DNA of 64,000 nt, from positions 1 to 64,000 of the forward strand of contig SUZL01000006.1 in assembly GCA_015059925.1 (NCBI GenBank). The letters are read 5' to 3'. The stretch comes from Rikenellaceae bacterium. Lineage in GTDB: Bacteria; Bacteroidota; Bacteroidia; Bacteroidales; Rikenellaceae. Made by a program: the position numbers and the translations under genes. Each line of letters begins with the position of its first letter. The first letter of the stretch is position 1. Positions 8,384 to 16,135 of the stretch are shown in pieces. The notes below the pieces were generated by a model. The model did not search any database. It was not told the origin of the DNA and worked only from the letters and a program-made list of their open reading frames with translations.

Positions 8384-9241
8384 ATGAACGATAAATTATA
8401 TAAAATCCTATTGTTCGCAGCTGCATTGATAATGCCGATAGTGTGCGGGGGCGTGGTTTACGCCCTCGTCACTGACGCATACGAAGCATTCGAGCACTTC
8501 GGATTCTTTAAGTTCCTAACCTCGTCGGAGTGGAGTTATACCGAGGGCGCAGAGCAGTATGGAGCGTTGCCCTTCATTACGGGTACGCTGATGACTACGC
8601 TCTTGGCTCTTATCTTTTGTATTCCCTTTTCACTACCTGTTGCATTATTCGTGGGCGAGTACTTTAAGGGAACAAAGGTGGCTGCTGTATTGAGCACTGT
8701 AACGGACCTATTGGCGGGCATCCCCTCTATAATCTATGGTCTGTGGGGTTTCTACACCTTGCGCCCAATTATTATGGCTCTCAATATCTCGCCACAAGGC
8801 TCTGGCATATTGACTGCCTCGCTGGTACTGGCGATTATGATTGTGCCTTATGCCGCATCGCTCAGCGCCGAGTTTATTAAGATGGTGCCAAACGATTTAA
8901 AAGAGGGAGCATATAGTCTTGGTGCAACCCGTGCCGAGGTTATTCGCAAAGTAGTATTCCCCGTTGCGGGTTCGGGTATCTTCTCATCGTATATTCTGGC
9001 CATTGGTCGTGCTTTGGGCGAGACGATGACCGTGACGATGCTTATCGGTAATACGAACAATATCCCCGACTCAATCACCTCGACGGGTAATTCGATGGCA
9101 TCAATCATCGCCAACCAATTTGGCGAGGCTGATGATTTGAAGCTCTCGTCGCTTATTGCCATAGGTCTGATTCTATTCCTGATTACGGCATTCATAAATT
9201 TGATAGGTAAAATAATGATTAAACGCGCAAGAATAGCATAA
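8384..9241 (+). CDS. pstC: Phosphate ABC transporter permease PstC
   Basis: This 285-residue inner-membrane permease has about six membrane helices, including a first helix at residues 5-28. The ABC permease EAA-type loop is visible as EGAYSLGATRAEVIRKVVFP, where the ATPase PstB docks. The segment LLAGIPSIIYGLWGFYTLRP is characteristic of PstC. It forms the phosphate channel with PstA, whose gene begins 2 bp after the pstC stop. Confidence 0.93.
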   Translation: MNDKLYKILLFAAALIMPIVCGGVVYALVTDAYEAFEHFGFFKFLTSSEWSYTEGAEQYGALPFITGTLMTTLLALIFCIPFSLPVALFVGEYFKGTKVAAVLSTVTDLLAGIPSIIYGLWGFYTLRPIIMALNISPQGSGILTASLVLAIMIVPYAASLSAEFIKMVPNDLKEGAYSLGATRAEVIRKVVFPVAGSGIFSSYILAIGRALGETMTVTMLIGNTNNIPDSITSTGNSMASIIANQFGEADDLKLSSLIAIGLILFLITAFINLIGKIMIKRARIA

Positions 9242-9243
9242 CT

Positions 9244-10110
9244 ATGAACAAGTTGAAAATTAGAAATCGTTTGGCAAAGGATAGAGCATTGCTATGGGCT
9301 GTGTGTATTTTTGCCGCCCTTACGGCTGTTCCTCTGTTTGCTATTTTGGGAGAGGTGTTTCTGCGTGGATACGATCAGCTCTCGTGGTCGTTCTTTACCG
9401 AGCCAACCCCCACGGCTTACAAGGCGATGAAGGCTATCGAGGCAGGTGAGCCAATCCCTGGTGGCATTGCAAATGGTATTATCGGCACGATGATAATGCT
9501 GGGTATAGCTGCTATTGTGGCTGTGCCAATAGGTATTTTGTGCGGTGCATTTTTGGCAGAGAATCCTAAAAATAGATTTGCTCAGACGGTAAGCTATCTT
9601 ACCGACCTGCTGCAAGGAACACCATCGGTAATTATCGGTATTGTGGTCTATATCTGGGTGGTCGTTCCGATGAAGGGCTACTCGGCAATCGCTGGTAGCG
9701 CAGCACTTTTCATTATGATGCTACCGCTTATTATTCGTTCTACGGAGGAGACTCTAAAAATCCTCCCTGCGTCACTCAAGGAGGCGGGGTTGGCACTCGG
9801 AGGTAACCGTGCCCGTGTGATGATGAAAGTACAACTTCCCGCAGCCTTTGGTGGTATCTTTACGGGTGTGTTGCTTGCCATTTCACGAGTTATTGGTGAG
9901 ACTGCACCGCTGATGTTTACTGCCCTCGGTTGCTCATTCATCAGATTTGCAATCGATAAGCCTATTTCGGCAGTGCCCCTGCTTATCTGGGAGTTCTTCA
10001 ACGACCCCAACTTGCAAGAGTTGATTTGGGGCGCATCGCTCTTCTTGTTATTATTTGTTCTTACATTGAATCTTACAGCTAAATATCTTGCAAAGAGATG
10101 GAATCAGTAA
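9244..10110 (+). CDS. pstA: Phosphate ABC transporter permease PstA
   Basis: This 288-residue permease pairs with PstC. It has an N-terminal membrane helix, a periplasmic loop, and the core permease domain with LLQGTPSVIIGIVVYIW and the docking loop EAGLALGGNRARVMMKVQLP. The loop between the first and second helices (around residues 45-75) holds the substrate-side segment typical of PstA. The last 13 bp overlap the pstB start, which points to coupled translation. Confidence 0.93.
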   Translation: MNKLKIRNRLAKDRALLWAVCIFAALTAVPLFAILGEVFLRGYDQLSWSFFTEPTPTAYKAMKAIEAGEPIPGGIANGIIGTMIMLGIAAIVAVPIGILCGAFLAENPKNRFAQTVSYLTDLLQGTPSVIIGIVVYIWVVVPMKGYSAIAGSAALFIMMLPLIIRSTEETLKILPASLKEAGLALGGNRARVMMKVQLPAAFGGIFTGVLLAISRVIGETAPLMFTALGCSFIRFAIDKPISAVPLLIWEFFNDPNLQELIWGASLFLLLFVLTLNLTAKYLAKRWNQ

Positions 10111-10865
10111 CACCTATACTTGAATTTAATAAGACTTGCGTATCATATACCAAGCAGACGATGGCGGTGAAATATGTATCGGCAGCCATCGACCGAAATA
10201 CAATAACCGCCATTATGGGACCTTCGGGGTGCGGTAAATCTACATTATTGCGTGCCGTAAACCTTATGCATAACCTCTATCCCAATATCCGTGTCGATGG
10301 CGAGATTTTGCTCAATGGCGAAAATATCCTTGCGATGGAGCCTATCGATGTGCGCCGAAGGGTTGGTATGGTCTTTCAGCGTCCTGCACCATTCCCTACG
10401 ATGAGCATCTACGATAATGTTCTCTCGGGCTATGCGCTTAATGGTATCCGCCTATCGAAGACCGAGAAAGATGAAACGGTGGAACGCTGCCTACGAAGTG
10501 TTGCATTGTGGGATGAGGTTAAGGATGTGTTGAACAAGAAGGGAACATTCCTCTCGGGTGGTCAGCAACAACGTTTGTGCATTGCCCGCGCCTTAGCTAT
10601 GAAACCTGACATATTGCTTATGGACGAGCCTACCTCGGCTCTTGACCCTATCGCCACGGCACATATCGAGGAGTTGATGCAGGAACTTCAAAAAGAGGTA
10701 ACCATATTGATTGTTACCCACAATATGGGACAGGCGATGCGAATCTCGTCAAAGTCGATGTTTATGTACCTTGGTGAGTTGGTTGAGTATGGTGACACCG
10801 CCACAATGTTCTCCAACCCATCAGACGAGCGCACCAAAGCCTACCTTACAGGTAAGATGGGTTAA
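10098..10865 (+). CDS. pstB: Phosphate ABC transporter ATP-binding protein PstB
   Basis: This 255-residue ATPase powers PstSCA. Walker A is GPSGCGKST at residues 41-49, the signature is LSGGQQQR at 152-159, and Walker B is ILLMDEPTSALD at 172-183, followed by the switch His in IVTHNMGQA. Length and motif spacing are standard for PstB. The gene overlaps pstA and is the last of the operon: no phoU follows, although phoU normally lies next to pstB. A hairpin with a short T-run lies about 90 bp further on. Confidence 0.95.
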   Translation: MESVTPILEFNKTCVSYTKQTMAVKYVSAAIDRNTITAIMGPSGCGKSTLLRAVNLMHNLYPNIRVDGEILLNGENILAMEPIDVRRRVGMVFQRPAPFPTMSIYDNVLSGYALNGIRLSKTEKDETVERCLRSVALWDEVKDVLNKKGTFLSGGQQQRLCIARALAMKPDILLMDEPTSALDPIATAHIEELMQELQKEVTILIVTHNMGQAMRISSKSMFMYLGELVEYGDTATMFSNPSDERTKAYLTGKMG

Positions 10866-10956
10866 TAATGTTCTGACAATAGTGCAAGTTTAGTTTATTC
10901 CATTGGCTATATACCCAAAACGGACTAAACTTATTTGTGCATTGACAGCATAAAAT

Positions 10957-11010
10957 ATGCTGGCGAAAAAAGAAATTATCGCAACTTCTCTTTTCGTCAG
11001 CATTATTTTT
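10957..11010 (+). terminator. Terminator-like hairpin downstream of pstB
   Basis: Thirteen-base arms ATGCTGGCGAAAA (10957-10969) and TTTTCGTCAGCAT (10991-11003) pair with a single G-U wobble around a 21-nt loop and are followed by TATTTTTA. This is a reasonable end point for the porin-pstSCAB transcript. Confidence 0.55.
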
Positions 11011-11011
11011 A

Positions 11012-11019
11012 TACCTTTG
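11012..11019 (+). promoter_or_regulatory. Possible -7 element downstream of the pst terminator
   Basis: TACCTTTG fits the Bacteroidota -7 consensus TAnnTTTG. No good -33 element precedes it. It would start a transcript with a ~330-nt leader before the small gene at 11356, or a separate small RNA. Confidence 0.35.
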
Positions 11020-11355
11020 TGGTGTCGGAAGTGAAAGAAAATAGAAATAATCGCCTATTACGACAGAAAATTTTGTTGTGGTATTTTAGCATTACTATTT
11101 TCCTGAAATCTTCGATTTTGTATGCAAATTGTATGTGATAAAATTACATAAGAACCACGATATACGCGAGTAATAATTTGATAATTAGGTAGATATTTTA
11201 GGTTGTCGAATTGGCAGCTGATTTACGTCGAGTAAACTGCGGTTTTGCAGTCTGCGAGCAGCTTCAAAATAGCTCTTGTTATACAATTTTTAGGTTACAT
11301 CTATTAGCCTAATCATAAGAAGTTTTTAGAGTGGGAGTTTTAATAGTTAGAGACT

Positions 11356-11526
11356 ATGGCGAAGGAGAAGAAAAATCTTGAGCAAGGTCAAGGTATAGCC
11401 ATTGGTGTAGCATTAGGCTTGATGGTGGGCATTGCTATGGATAACATCCCGATTGGTCTTTGTATCGGAGTTGCACTTGGTGCGGCGTATGAGGGCCATT
11501 ATAAAAATAAGAACAAGGATAAATAG
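11356..11526 (+). CDS. Small glycine-zipper membrane protein (56 aa)
   Basis: The frame starts at ATG 11356 and stops at TAG 11524-11526. After a charged N-terminus (MAKEKKNLEQGQG) come two hydrophobic stretches with small residues in zipper spacing (IAIGVALGLMVGIAM and IGLCIGVALGAA) split by DNIP, then a lysine/asparagine-rich tail (KNKNKDK). This looks like a hairpin membrane protein with a glycine-zipper core. Its function is unknown. It sits alone between the pst operon and prfB, in the low-GC part of the window. The regular hydrophobicity and clean start and stop make it a likely real gene despite its size. Confidence 0.65.
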   Translation: MAKEKKNLEQGQGIAIGVALGLMVGIAMDNIPIGLCIGVALGAAYEGHYKNKNKDK

Positions 11527-11585
11527 ATGCGGCCACGGACCGCAAGGTATGCGTTAAGGTATAGGATCAGCGTAAATTAATTTAT

Positions 11586-12705
11586 ATGATTTCAGAAGAT
11601 CAAATTAAAGAGGCTATAAGACGACAGGATTCGTTGGGGAGGTGTCTTTGACATCGCTCAGCGACGTATAGACCTTCAGAACGAGGAGGAGCGAACCCAA
11701 GACCCCGCCTTCTGGGACGATGCCGAGGCGGCGCAGAAGCAACTGCGCAAGGTGGCATCCATCAAGTCGTGGGTTGAGGATTATGATGCTGTGTGCAAGG
11801 CTGTTGAGGAGTTGCAGCTGATGCCCGAATTCGTGGCTGCCGAGCTCTCGACCGAGGCCGAAATGGAGGAGCAGTATGCCCGCACGATGGAGCTTATCGA
11901 GGCTTTGGAGCTGCGCAATATGCTCCGCTCGGAGGAGGATAAGATGAGCGCCATTATGGACATCAACGCCGGTGCTGGCGGCACGGAGGCGCTTGATTGG
12001 GCCTCGATGCTGCTGCGTATGTACACGCGCTGGTGCGATGCGCACGGCTACAAATATCGTATGATGGACTACCAAGCGGGCGACGAGGTGGGCGTTAAAT
12101 CCTGCACGCTCCAGATCGAGGGCGACTACGCCTACGGCTACCTCAAGAGCGAGAATGGCGTGCATCGTATGGTGCGTCTTTCGCCCTTCAATGCCAACAA
12201 CAAACGCCAAACGACGTTCGCTTCAGTTTTCGTTACGCCTGCCGTCGATGATTCGATCGAGATCACGATCAACCCATCGGATTATGAGTGGGACACCTTC
12301 CGCTCGAGTGGTGCGGGTGGTCAGAATGTGAATAAGGTCGAGACGGCCGTTCGCCTGCGCTATCACGGCAAGGATCCCGATACGGGCGAGGCTGTTGAGT
12401 TTCTGATCGAGAATAGCGAGACGCGCTCGCAGCTCGACAACCGCAATAACGCTATGCGCATCCTGCGCTCGAAGCTCTATCAGCGTGAGTTGGAGAAACG
12501 TATGGCCACGCAGCAGGCCCTCGAGGCGACGAAAAAACGTATCGAGTGGGGCTCACAGATTCGCTCCTACGTCTTCGACGATCGCCGCGTGAAGGATCAC
12601 CGCACGGGCTATCAGACCTCGGCCGTAGAGGCGGTTATGGATGGCGATTTGGACGGATTTATTAAAGAATATCTAATGCAAACAGGCGGGGCTGAAAGCG
12701 TATAA
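11586..12705 (+). CDS. prfB: Peptide chain release factor 2, with programmed +1 frameshift
   Basis: RF2 terminates translation at UGA and UAA. The coding sequence is join(11586..11648, 11650..12705), giving 372 residues. The first 21 codons (MISEDQIKEAIRR... to CTT) end at an in-frame TGA (11649-11651); moving one base forward continues as DIAQRRIDLQ. The stop-recognition tripeptide SPF, which marks RF2 as opposed to RF1 (PxT), is near residue 200, and the catalytic GGQ is at 244-246 in SSGAGGQNVNKVET. Read in a single frame the gene would appear truncated at its 5' end. The recoding lets RF2 scarcity raise its own synthesis. Confidence 0.96.
11636..11652 (+). promoter_or_regulatory. prfB +1 frameshift signal
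   Basis: The site reads GGGGAGG, a 3-nt spacer TGT, then CTT TGA C. This is the same architecture as the E. coli prfB signal: an internal Shine-Dalgarno-like sequence three bases before CTT, with the UGA codon in the A site followed by C, a weak termination context. Confidence 0.93.
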
Positions 12706-12739
12706 TGCGGGGCTTTTGGCATCAATAAATATCAATGCA

Positions 12740-13900
12740 GTGAAACACATCTTTCTAATATTTCTATCTCTCATCTGCCTTTCGTGTGAGGCGACTGCCG
12801 AGCCTGCGCGAATCGTTGTCGGAGCGGAGCGTACGGCCGAGTATCTGCCTAAGTTGGAGGGGCGGCGCGTAGCCGTTCTGGCCAACCATACGGCGATGGT
12901 GGGTGAGGAGCATTTGGTCGATATGTTGGTGCGCCGAGGTGTGCAACTTGTCGGCATCTTCTCCCCCGAGCACGGCTTTCGTGGGGGCGCAGATGCGGGC
13001 GAGAAGGTAGCCAGCTCGGTAGATGAGCGCACGGGAGTGCCCATCTGGTCGCTCTACGATGGCAATGCGCAACGCCCCTCGGACGAGAAGATGGAGGCGT
13101 TCGATGTGCTGCTTGTCGATATGCAGGATGTGGGACTCAGATTCTACACCTACTACATCTCGATGATTCGTATGATTGATGCCTGCGCCGACTTTTCGCG
13201 CCGAGTAGTGGTGCTCGATCGCCCCAATCCCAACGGAATGTATGTCGATGGGCCTCTGCTCGATATGAAGTATAAGTCGGGCGTGGGAGCGTTGCCTATT
13301 CCCGTTGTTCACGGCCTTACGATGGGCGAGATTGCACTGATGGCGCAAGGCGAGGGTTGGTCTAAGAGGTGCGACGTGGAGGTTGTCAGGTGCGACGGCT
13401 ACACCCACCAGAGCCGCTACCAGATACCCATTGCTCCGTCGCCAAATCTGCCCACGCAGCACTCGATTTATCTCTATCCTTCGACCTGTCTGTTCGAGGG
13501 TACGGTCTGCTCGTTGGGACGCGGTACGGATGCGCCTTTCGAGGTGTATGGCCACCCCGACTATCGTGGCTCGGAGTTCTCGTTTACGCCCCGTAGCGTG
13601 GCTGGTGCGAAGAATCCCCCGCTCAAGGATCAGAAGTGCTATGGCGTCGATTTGCGTGGCGTGGAGGATGAGGCTGTCATCGCCGCAGGGTTTAACCTTG
13701 AGTATGTGATCGATGCCTACCGCAACCTCGGTCTCGGCGAGAAGTTCTTTACGCGGATGTTCCTGCTGCTGACAGGCGTAGATTATGTGCGCGATATGAT
13801 CATAGCGGGCCACTCGGCCGCGGAGATTCGTGCGCGCTGGCAGGAGGATGTGGAAAAGTTTAAGGTTTTAAGAAGAAAATACCTTTTATACGAAGAGTAA
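12740..13900 (+). CDS. DUF1343 protein, NamZ-type exo-N-acetylmuramidase, exported
   Basis: This protein of about 386 residues belongs to DUF1343, whose founding characterised member NamZ removes terminal N-acetylmuramic acid from peptidoglycan fragments. GTG at 12740 is preferred because it yields a compact signal (MKHIFLIFLSLICLSC) with a lipobox-like LSC; a TTG at 12716 would add eight residues. Family motifs are clear: VGIFSPEHGFRG, PIWSLYDG, DVLLVDMQDVGLRFYTY, DRPNPNG and VPVVHG-like IPVVHGLTMGE. It lies 34 bp after prfB and ends at a strong shared terminator. Cell-wall recycling is the family-based inference. Confidence 0.85.
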   Translation: MKHIFLIFLSLICLSCEATAEPARIVVGAERTAEYLPKLEGRRVAVLANHTAMVGEEHLVDMLVRRGVQLVGIFSPEHGFRGGADAGEKVASSVDERTGVPIWSLYDGNAQRPSDEKMEAFDVLLVDMQDVGLRFYTYYISMIRMIDACADFSRRVVVLDRPNPNGMYVDGPLLDMKYKSGVGALPIPVVHGLTMGEIALMAQGEGWSKRCDVEVVRCDGYTHQSRYQIPIAPSPNLPTQHSIYLYPSTCLFEGTVCSLGRGTDAPFEVYGHPDYRGSEFSFTPRSVAGAKNPPLKDQKCYGVDLRGVEDEAVIAAGFNLEYVIDAYRNLGLGEKFFTRMFLLLTGVDYVRDMIIAGHSAAEIRARWQEDVEKFKVLRRKYLLYEE

Positions 13901-13901
13901 G

Positions 13902-13935
13902 AAAAAGGGCTGCCCCAAACGGACAGCCCTTTTAT
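13902..13935. terminator. Bidirectional terminator between convergent genes
   Basis: A run of A's leads into GGGCTGCCC, a 5-nt loop CAAAC, and GGACAGCCC followed by TTTT. One C/A mismatch interrupts the stem. With A's on one side and T's on the other it can stop both the DUF1343 gene and the convergent symporter gene. Confidence 0.8.
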
Positions 13936-13936
13936 T

Positions 13937-15343
13937 TTACCAGCACTCGATATTGTCATTCTCGGCAAGCTCCTTGATTGCCCGCTTTTCAAATACGGGA
14001 TCTTTGCCTTCGCGCTTCTGTCGGCGGTAATCATCCAGCAGTAGCAATGCCTGACGGCCAAGCAGCACCAGAGCCACGATGTTGCAGAGCGTCATCAGGC
14101 CCATCGTCAGATCGGCCAAGCTCCACACCATCTTAAGACTCATCATCGCACCGCCCATAACCATCGCACCAACGATGATGCGGTAGATGTTGAGTACCCT
14201 CTGCGACGAGGTGATAAATCGCACGTTGGCCTCGCCGTAGTAGTAGTTGCCGAAGATCGAACTAAAGGCGAAGAAGAATATCGCCACAGCCACGAAGATA
14301 CGTCCCGTGATGCCAATCTGGCTCGTCAGGGCCTCCTGCGTGAGTCGTACGCCATCCAGCTCGCCACCAAGCTCTACGCCACTCGCAAGGATGATGAATG
14401 CCGTACAAGAGCATATAATAAGTGTGTCGGTGAAGACACCAAGAGTCTGTATAAGTCCCTGCTTTACGGGGTGCGAGGTCGAGGCCGTAGCGGCCGCATT
14501 GGGGGCCGATCCCATACCCGCCTCGTTGCTGAACAAGCCGCGTTTTATGCCCTGCATCACCGCAGCACCCATTCCTCCGCCGACGACCTGCTCCACGCCA
14601 AAGGCGCTGTCGATGATGGTCTTAAGCACCTCGGGCAGCGATCCGATGTTCATCGCCACAACGACAAATGCCAGCAGAATATATCCTACGGCCATTACGG
14701 GCACAACCACCGAGCTCACCTTTGCGATGCGCTGGATTCCGCCGAAGATGATTATCAAGGTCGAAATGGTTATCGCAATGCCGATGTAGAGTCTGTCGAT
14801 TCCAAAGGCGTTCTCCACAGCCTCGCACAGAGTGTTGCTCTGCACGGTGTTGAAGGCGAAGCCGAAGGTTACGATCGTCAGCACGCTGAACAGGATAGCC
14901 ATCGGTCGGCACCTAAGGCCCCACTCGATGTAGTAGGCCGGACCGCCGATGTAGGAGTCGGCCGAACGACGCTTGTAGAGCTGTGCCAACGTGCTCTCAA
15001 CAAAGGCGTTGGCTGCTCCCAGCAGCGCAATGATCCACATCCAGAAGACAGCTCCCGGACCACCCACAGCCACAGCCGTAGCCACACCCGCCAGATTGCC
15101 CGTTCCGACGCGGCTTGCCAGCGAGACCACGAAGGCCTCGAAGGGGGAGATGTGTTTTGCGCCCTCGTCGCGGCGGCGTTCAGTGGAGTTGATGAGCTGG
15201 CGAAACATCTCGCCAATCATACGAAACTGCACAAAGCCACTTCGCAGGGTAAAATAGGCGGCGCACAGCAGTAGCGCGGCAATCATAATATAGCTCCACA
15301 GCAGGTCATTGGCGCTGTCGATAATCTGTTGCAGACTCTCCAT
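13937..15343 (-). CDS. Na+/alanine (glycine) symporter, AGCS family
   Basis: This 468-residue inner-membrane carrier of the alanine/glycine:cation symporter family has about ten membrane helices. Typical segments are GTGNLAGVATAVAVGGPGAVFWMW (broken here as GTGNLAGVA and GGPGAVFWMW), ALYKRR-like QLYKRRSADSYIGGPAYYIE, and the segment NEAGMGSAPNAAA with CTAFIIL nearby. It begins only 12 bp after the last gene of the hydrogenase-like complex operon on the same strand, so it is probably cotranscribed with it. Uptake of alanine or glycine with Na+ is the family function; the exact substrate is not readable. Confidence 0.88.
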   Translation of the reverse strand: MESLQQIIDSANDLLWSYIMIAALLLCAAYFTLRSGFVQFRMIGEMFRQLINSTERRRDEGAKHISPFEAFVVSLASRVGTGNLAGVATAVAVGGPGAVFWMWIIALLGAANAFVESTLAQLYKRRSADSYIGGPAYYIEWGLRCRPMAILFSVLTIVTFGFAFNTVQSNTLCEAVENAFGIDRLYIGIAITISTLIIIFGGIQRIAKVSSVVVPVMAVGYILLAFVVVAMNIGSLPEVLKTIIDSAFGVEQVVGGGMGAAVMQGIKRGLFSNEAGMGSAPNAAATASTSHPVKQGLIQTLGVFTDTLIICSCTAFIILASGVELGGELDGVRLTQEALTSQIGITGRIFVAVAIFFFAFSSIFGNYYYGEANVRFITSSQRVLNIYRIIVGAMVMGGAMMSLKMVWSLADLTMGLMTLCNIVALVLLGRQALLLLDDYRRQKREGKDPVFEKRAIKELAENDNIECW

Positions 15344-15355
15344 AGTGTTGGATTT

Positions 15356-16117
15356 TTATCGGGTTTTAAGGTTTATCATATTCATTACTCCGTCGATGAA
15401 CGTCATCGGGTGAGTGGGCGCACCGGGCAGCCACAGATCGACCTTGTAACGATCGAGGAAGCCTCGGTTGACGGCGCGACTCTGGGCGTACAATCCGCCC
15501 GAGATAGCCTCCGAGCCGCAGACAATCACCACCTTCGGGTCGGGAATCGAGTGGTAGCAGATGTCGAGTGCCTCGGCCATATTTTGCGAAATGGGGCCCG
15601 TGATGACCACTCCGTCGGCGTGGCGTGGCGAAGCCACAAACTCCACTCCGTAGCGACCGAAGTCGAAGTTCACGTTGCCCGTAGCGTTGAGCTCCATCTC
15701 CACCGAGGCATCACCGCCGGCCGATACCTGACGCAGCTTCAGCGCACGCGAGAATAGCTTTGGTATCTCGGCGCGAACCTCCTTGTGGCAGAAGTCGATA
15801 CCTTCGTCGCCGGGCTTAACGACGAGCGCCTCGCGCGACGAGGAGCCAATCTTATAATCGTTCGTGAAACGGATATTCTTCGGGGCACGCAGGGCGCACT
15901 CGCCGCAGAACAGGCAGCGTCCCAGATCGAGCGTGAAGGGGTTTGCCGAGATCGCTCCCGTCGGGCAGATCTTCGCCGCAGCCTCCACGTCGGCCATATC
16001 CGCGCTCGGCGTCAGAATGGGACGACCGCGAAACTCATCGGTCAGATTGACTGCGTTAAGGTCGGGTATATACTGCCATCCGTGGCTACGGAGTACCTTT
16101 ATCTTTGGTAGTATCAT
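15356..16117 (-). CDS. HyfI/NuoB-like small subunit fused to a single-cluster ferredoxin domain, proximal FeS ligands lost
   Basis: This is a 253-residue subunit of a group 4 hydrogenase-like membrane complex. Residues about 40-82 form a ferredoxin (HyfH-like) domain that keeps four cysteines, C51 (ICP), C68, C71 and C74; the first motif is gone and the last ligand is Ala79, so one [4Fe-4S] cluster is expected instead of two. Residues about 115-253 are NuoB/HyfI-like (YGVEFVASPRHADGVVITGP). All four proximal-cluster cysteines are replaced: the CNGC position reads DASV (136-139), the GxC position reads GSE (Glu203) and PGCP reads PGAP (Ala233). Cys200 lies near but is displaced. Electron transfer as in a hydrogenase is therefore unlikely. 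Confidence 0.85.
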   Translation of the reverse strand: MILPKIKVLRSHGWQYIPDLNAVNLTDEFRGRPILTPSADMADVEAAAKICPTGAISANPFTLDLGRCLFCGECALRAPKNIRFTNDYKIGSSSREALVVKPGDEGIDFCHKEVRAEIPKLFSRALKLRQVSAGGDASVEMELNATGNVNFDFGRYGVEFVASPRHADGVVITGPISQNMAEALDICYHSIPDPKVVIVCGSEAISGGLYAQSRAVNRGFLDRYKVDLWLPGAPTHPMTFIDGVMNMINLKTR

Positions 16118-16135
16118 ATCTTTGTTTTTTAGCGG

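Larger units (their letters stand above)
10866..11355. other. 490-bp AT-rich stretch after pstB with hairpins and no convincing gene
   Basis: The stretch contains a 9-bp inverted repeat (10886-10894 with 10924-10932), a terminator-like hairpin (10957-11003) and a possible promoter element at 11012-11019. The remaining ~330 bp before the next small gene hold only weak short inverted repeats (for example TTAGG/CCTAA near 11290-11310). The open frames here are short, with poor codon use, and were not called. It could be a long leader or a small RNA, but no known RNA family was recognised. Confidence 0.4.

Noticed and set aside
10935..11138. A 67-codon plus-strand frame after pstB
   Set aside because: It spans the terminator-like hairpin and the candidate promoter, has irregular composition and no recognisable motif.
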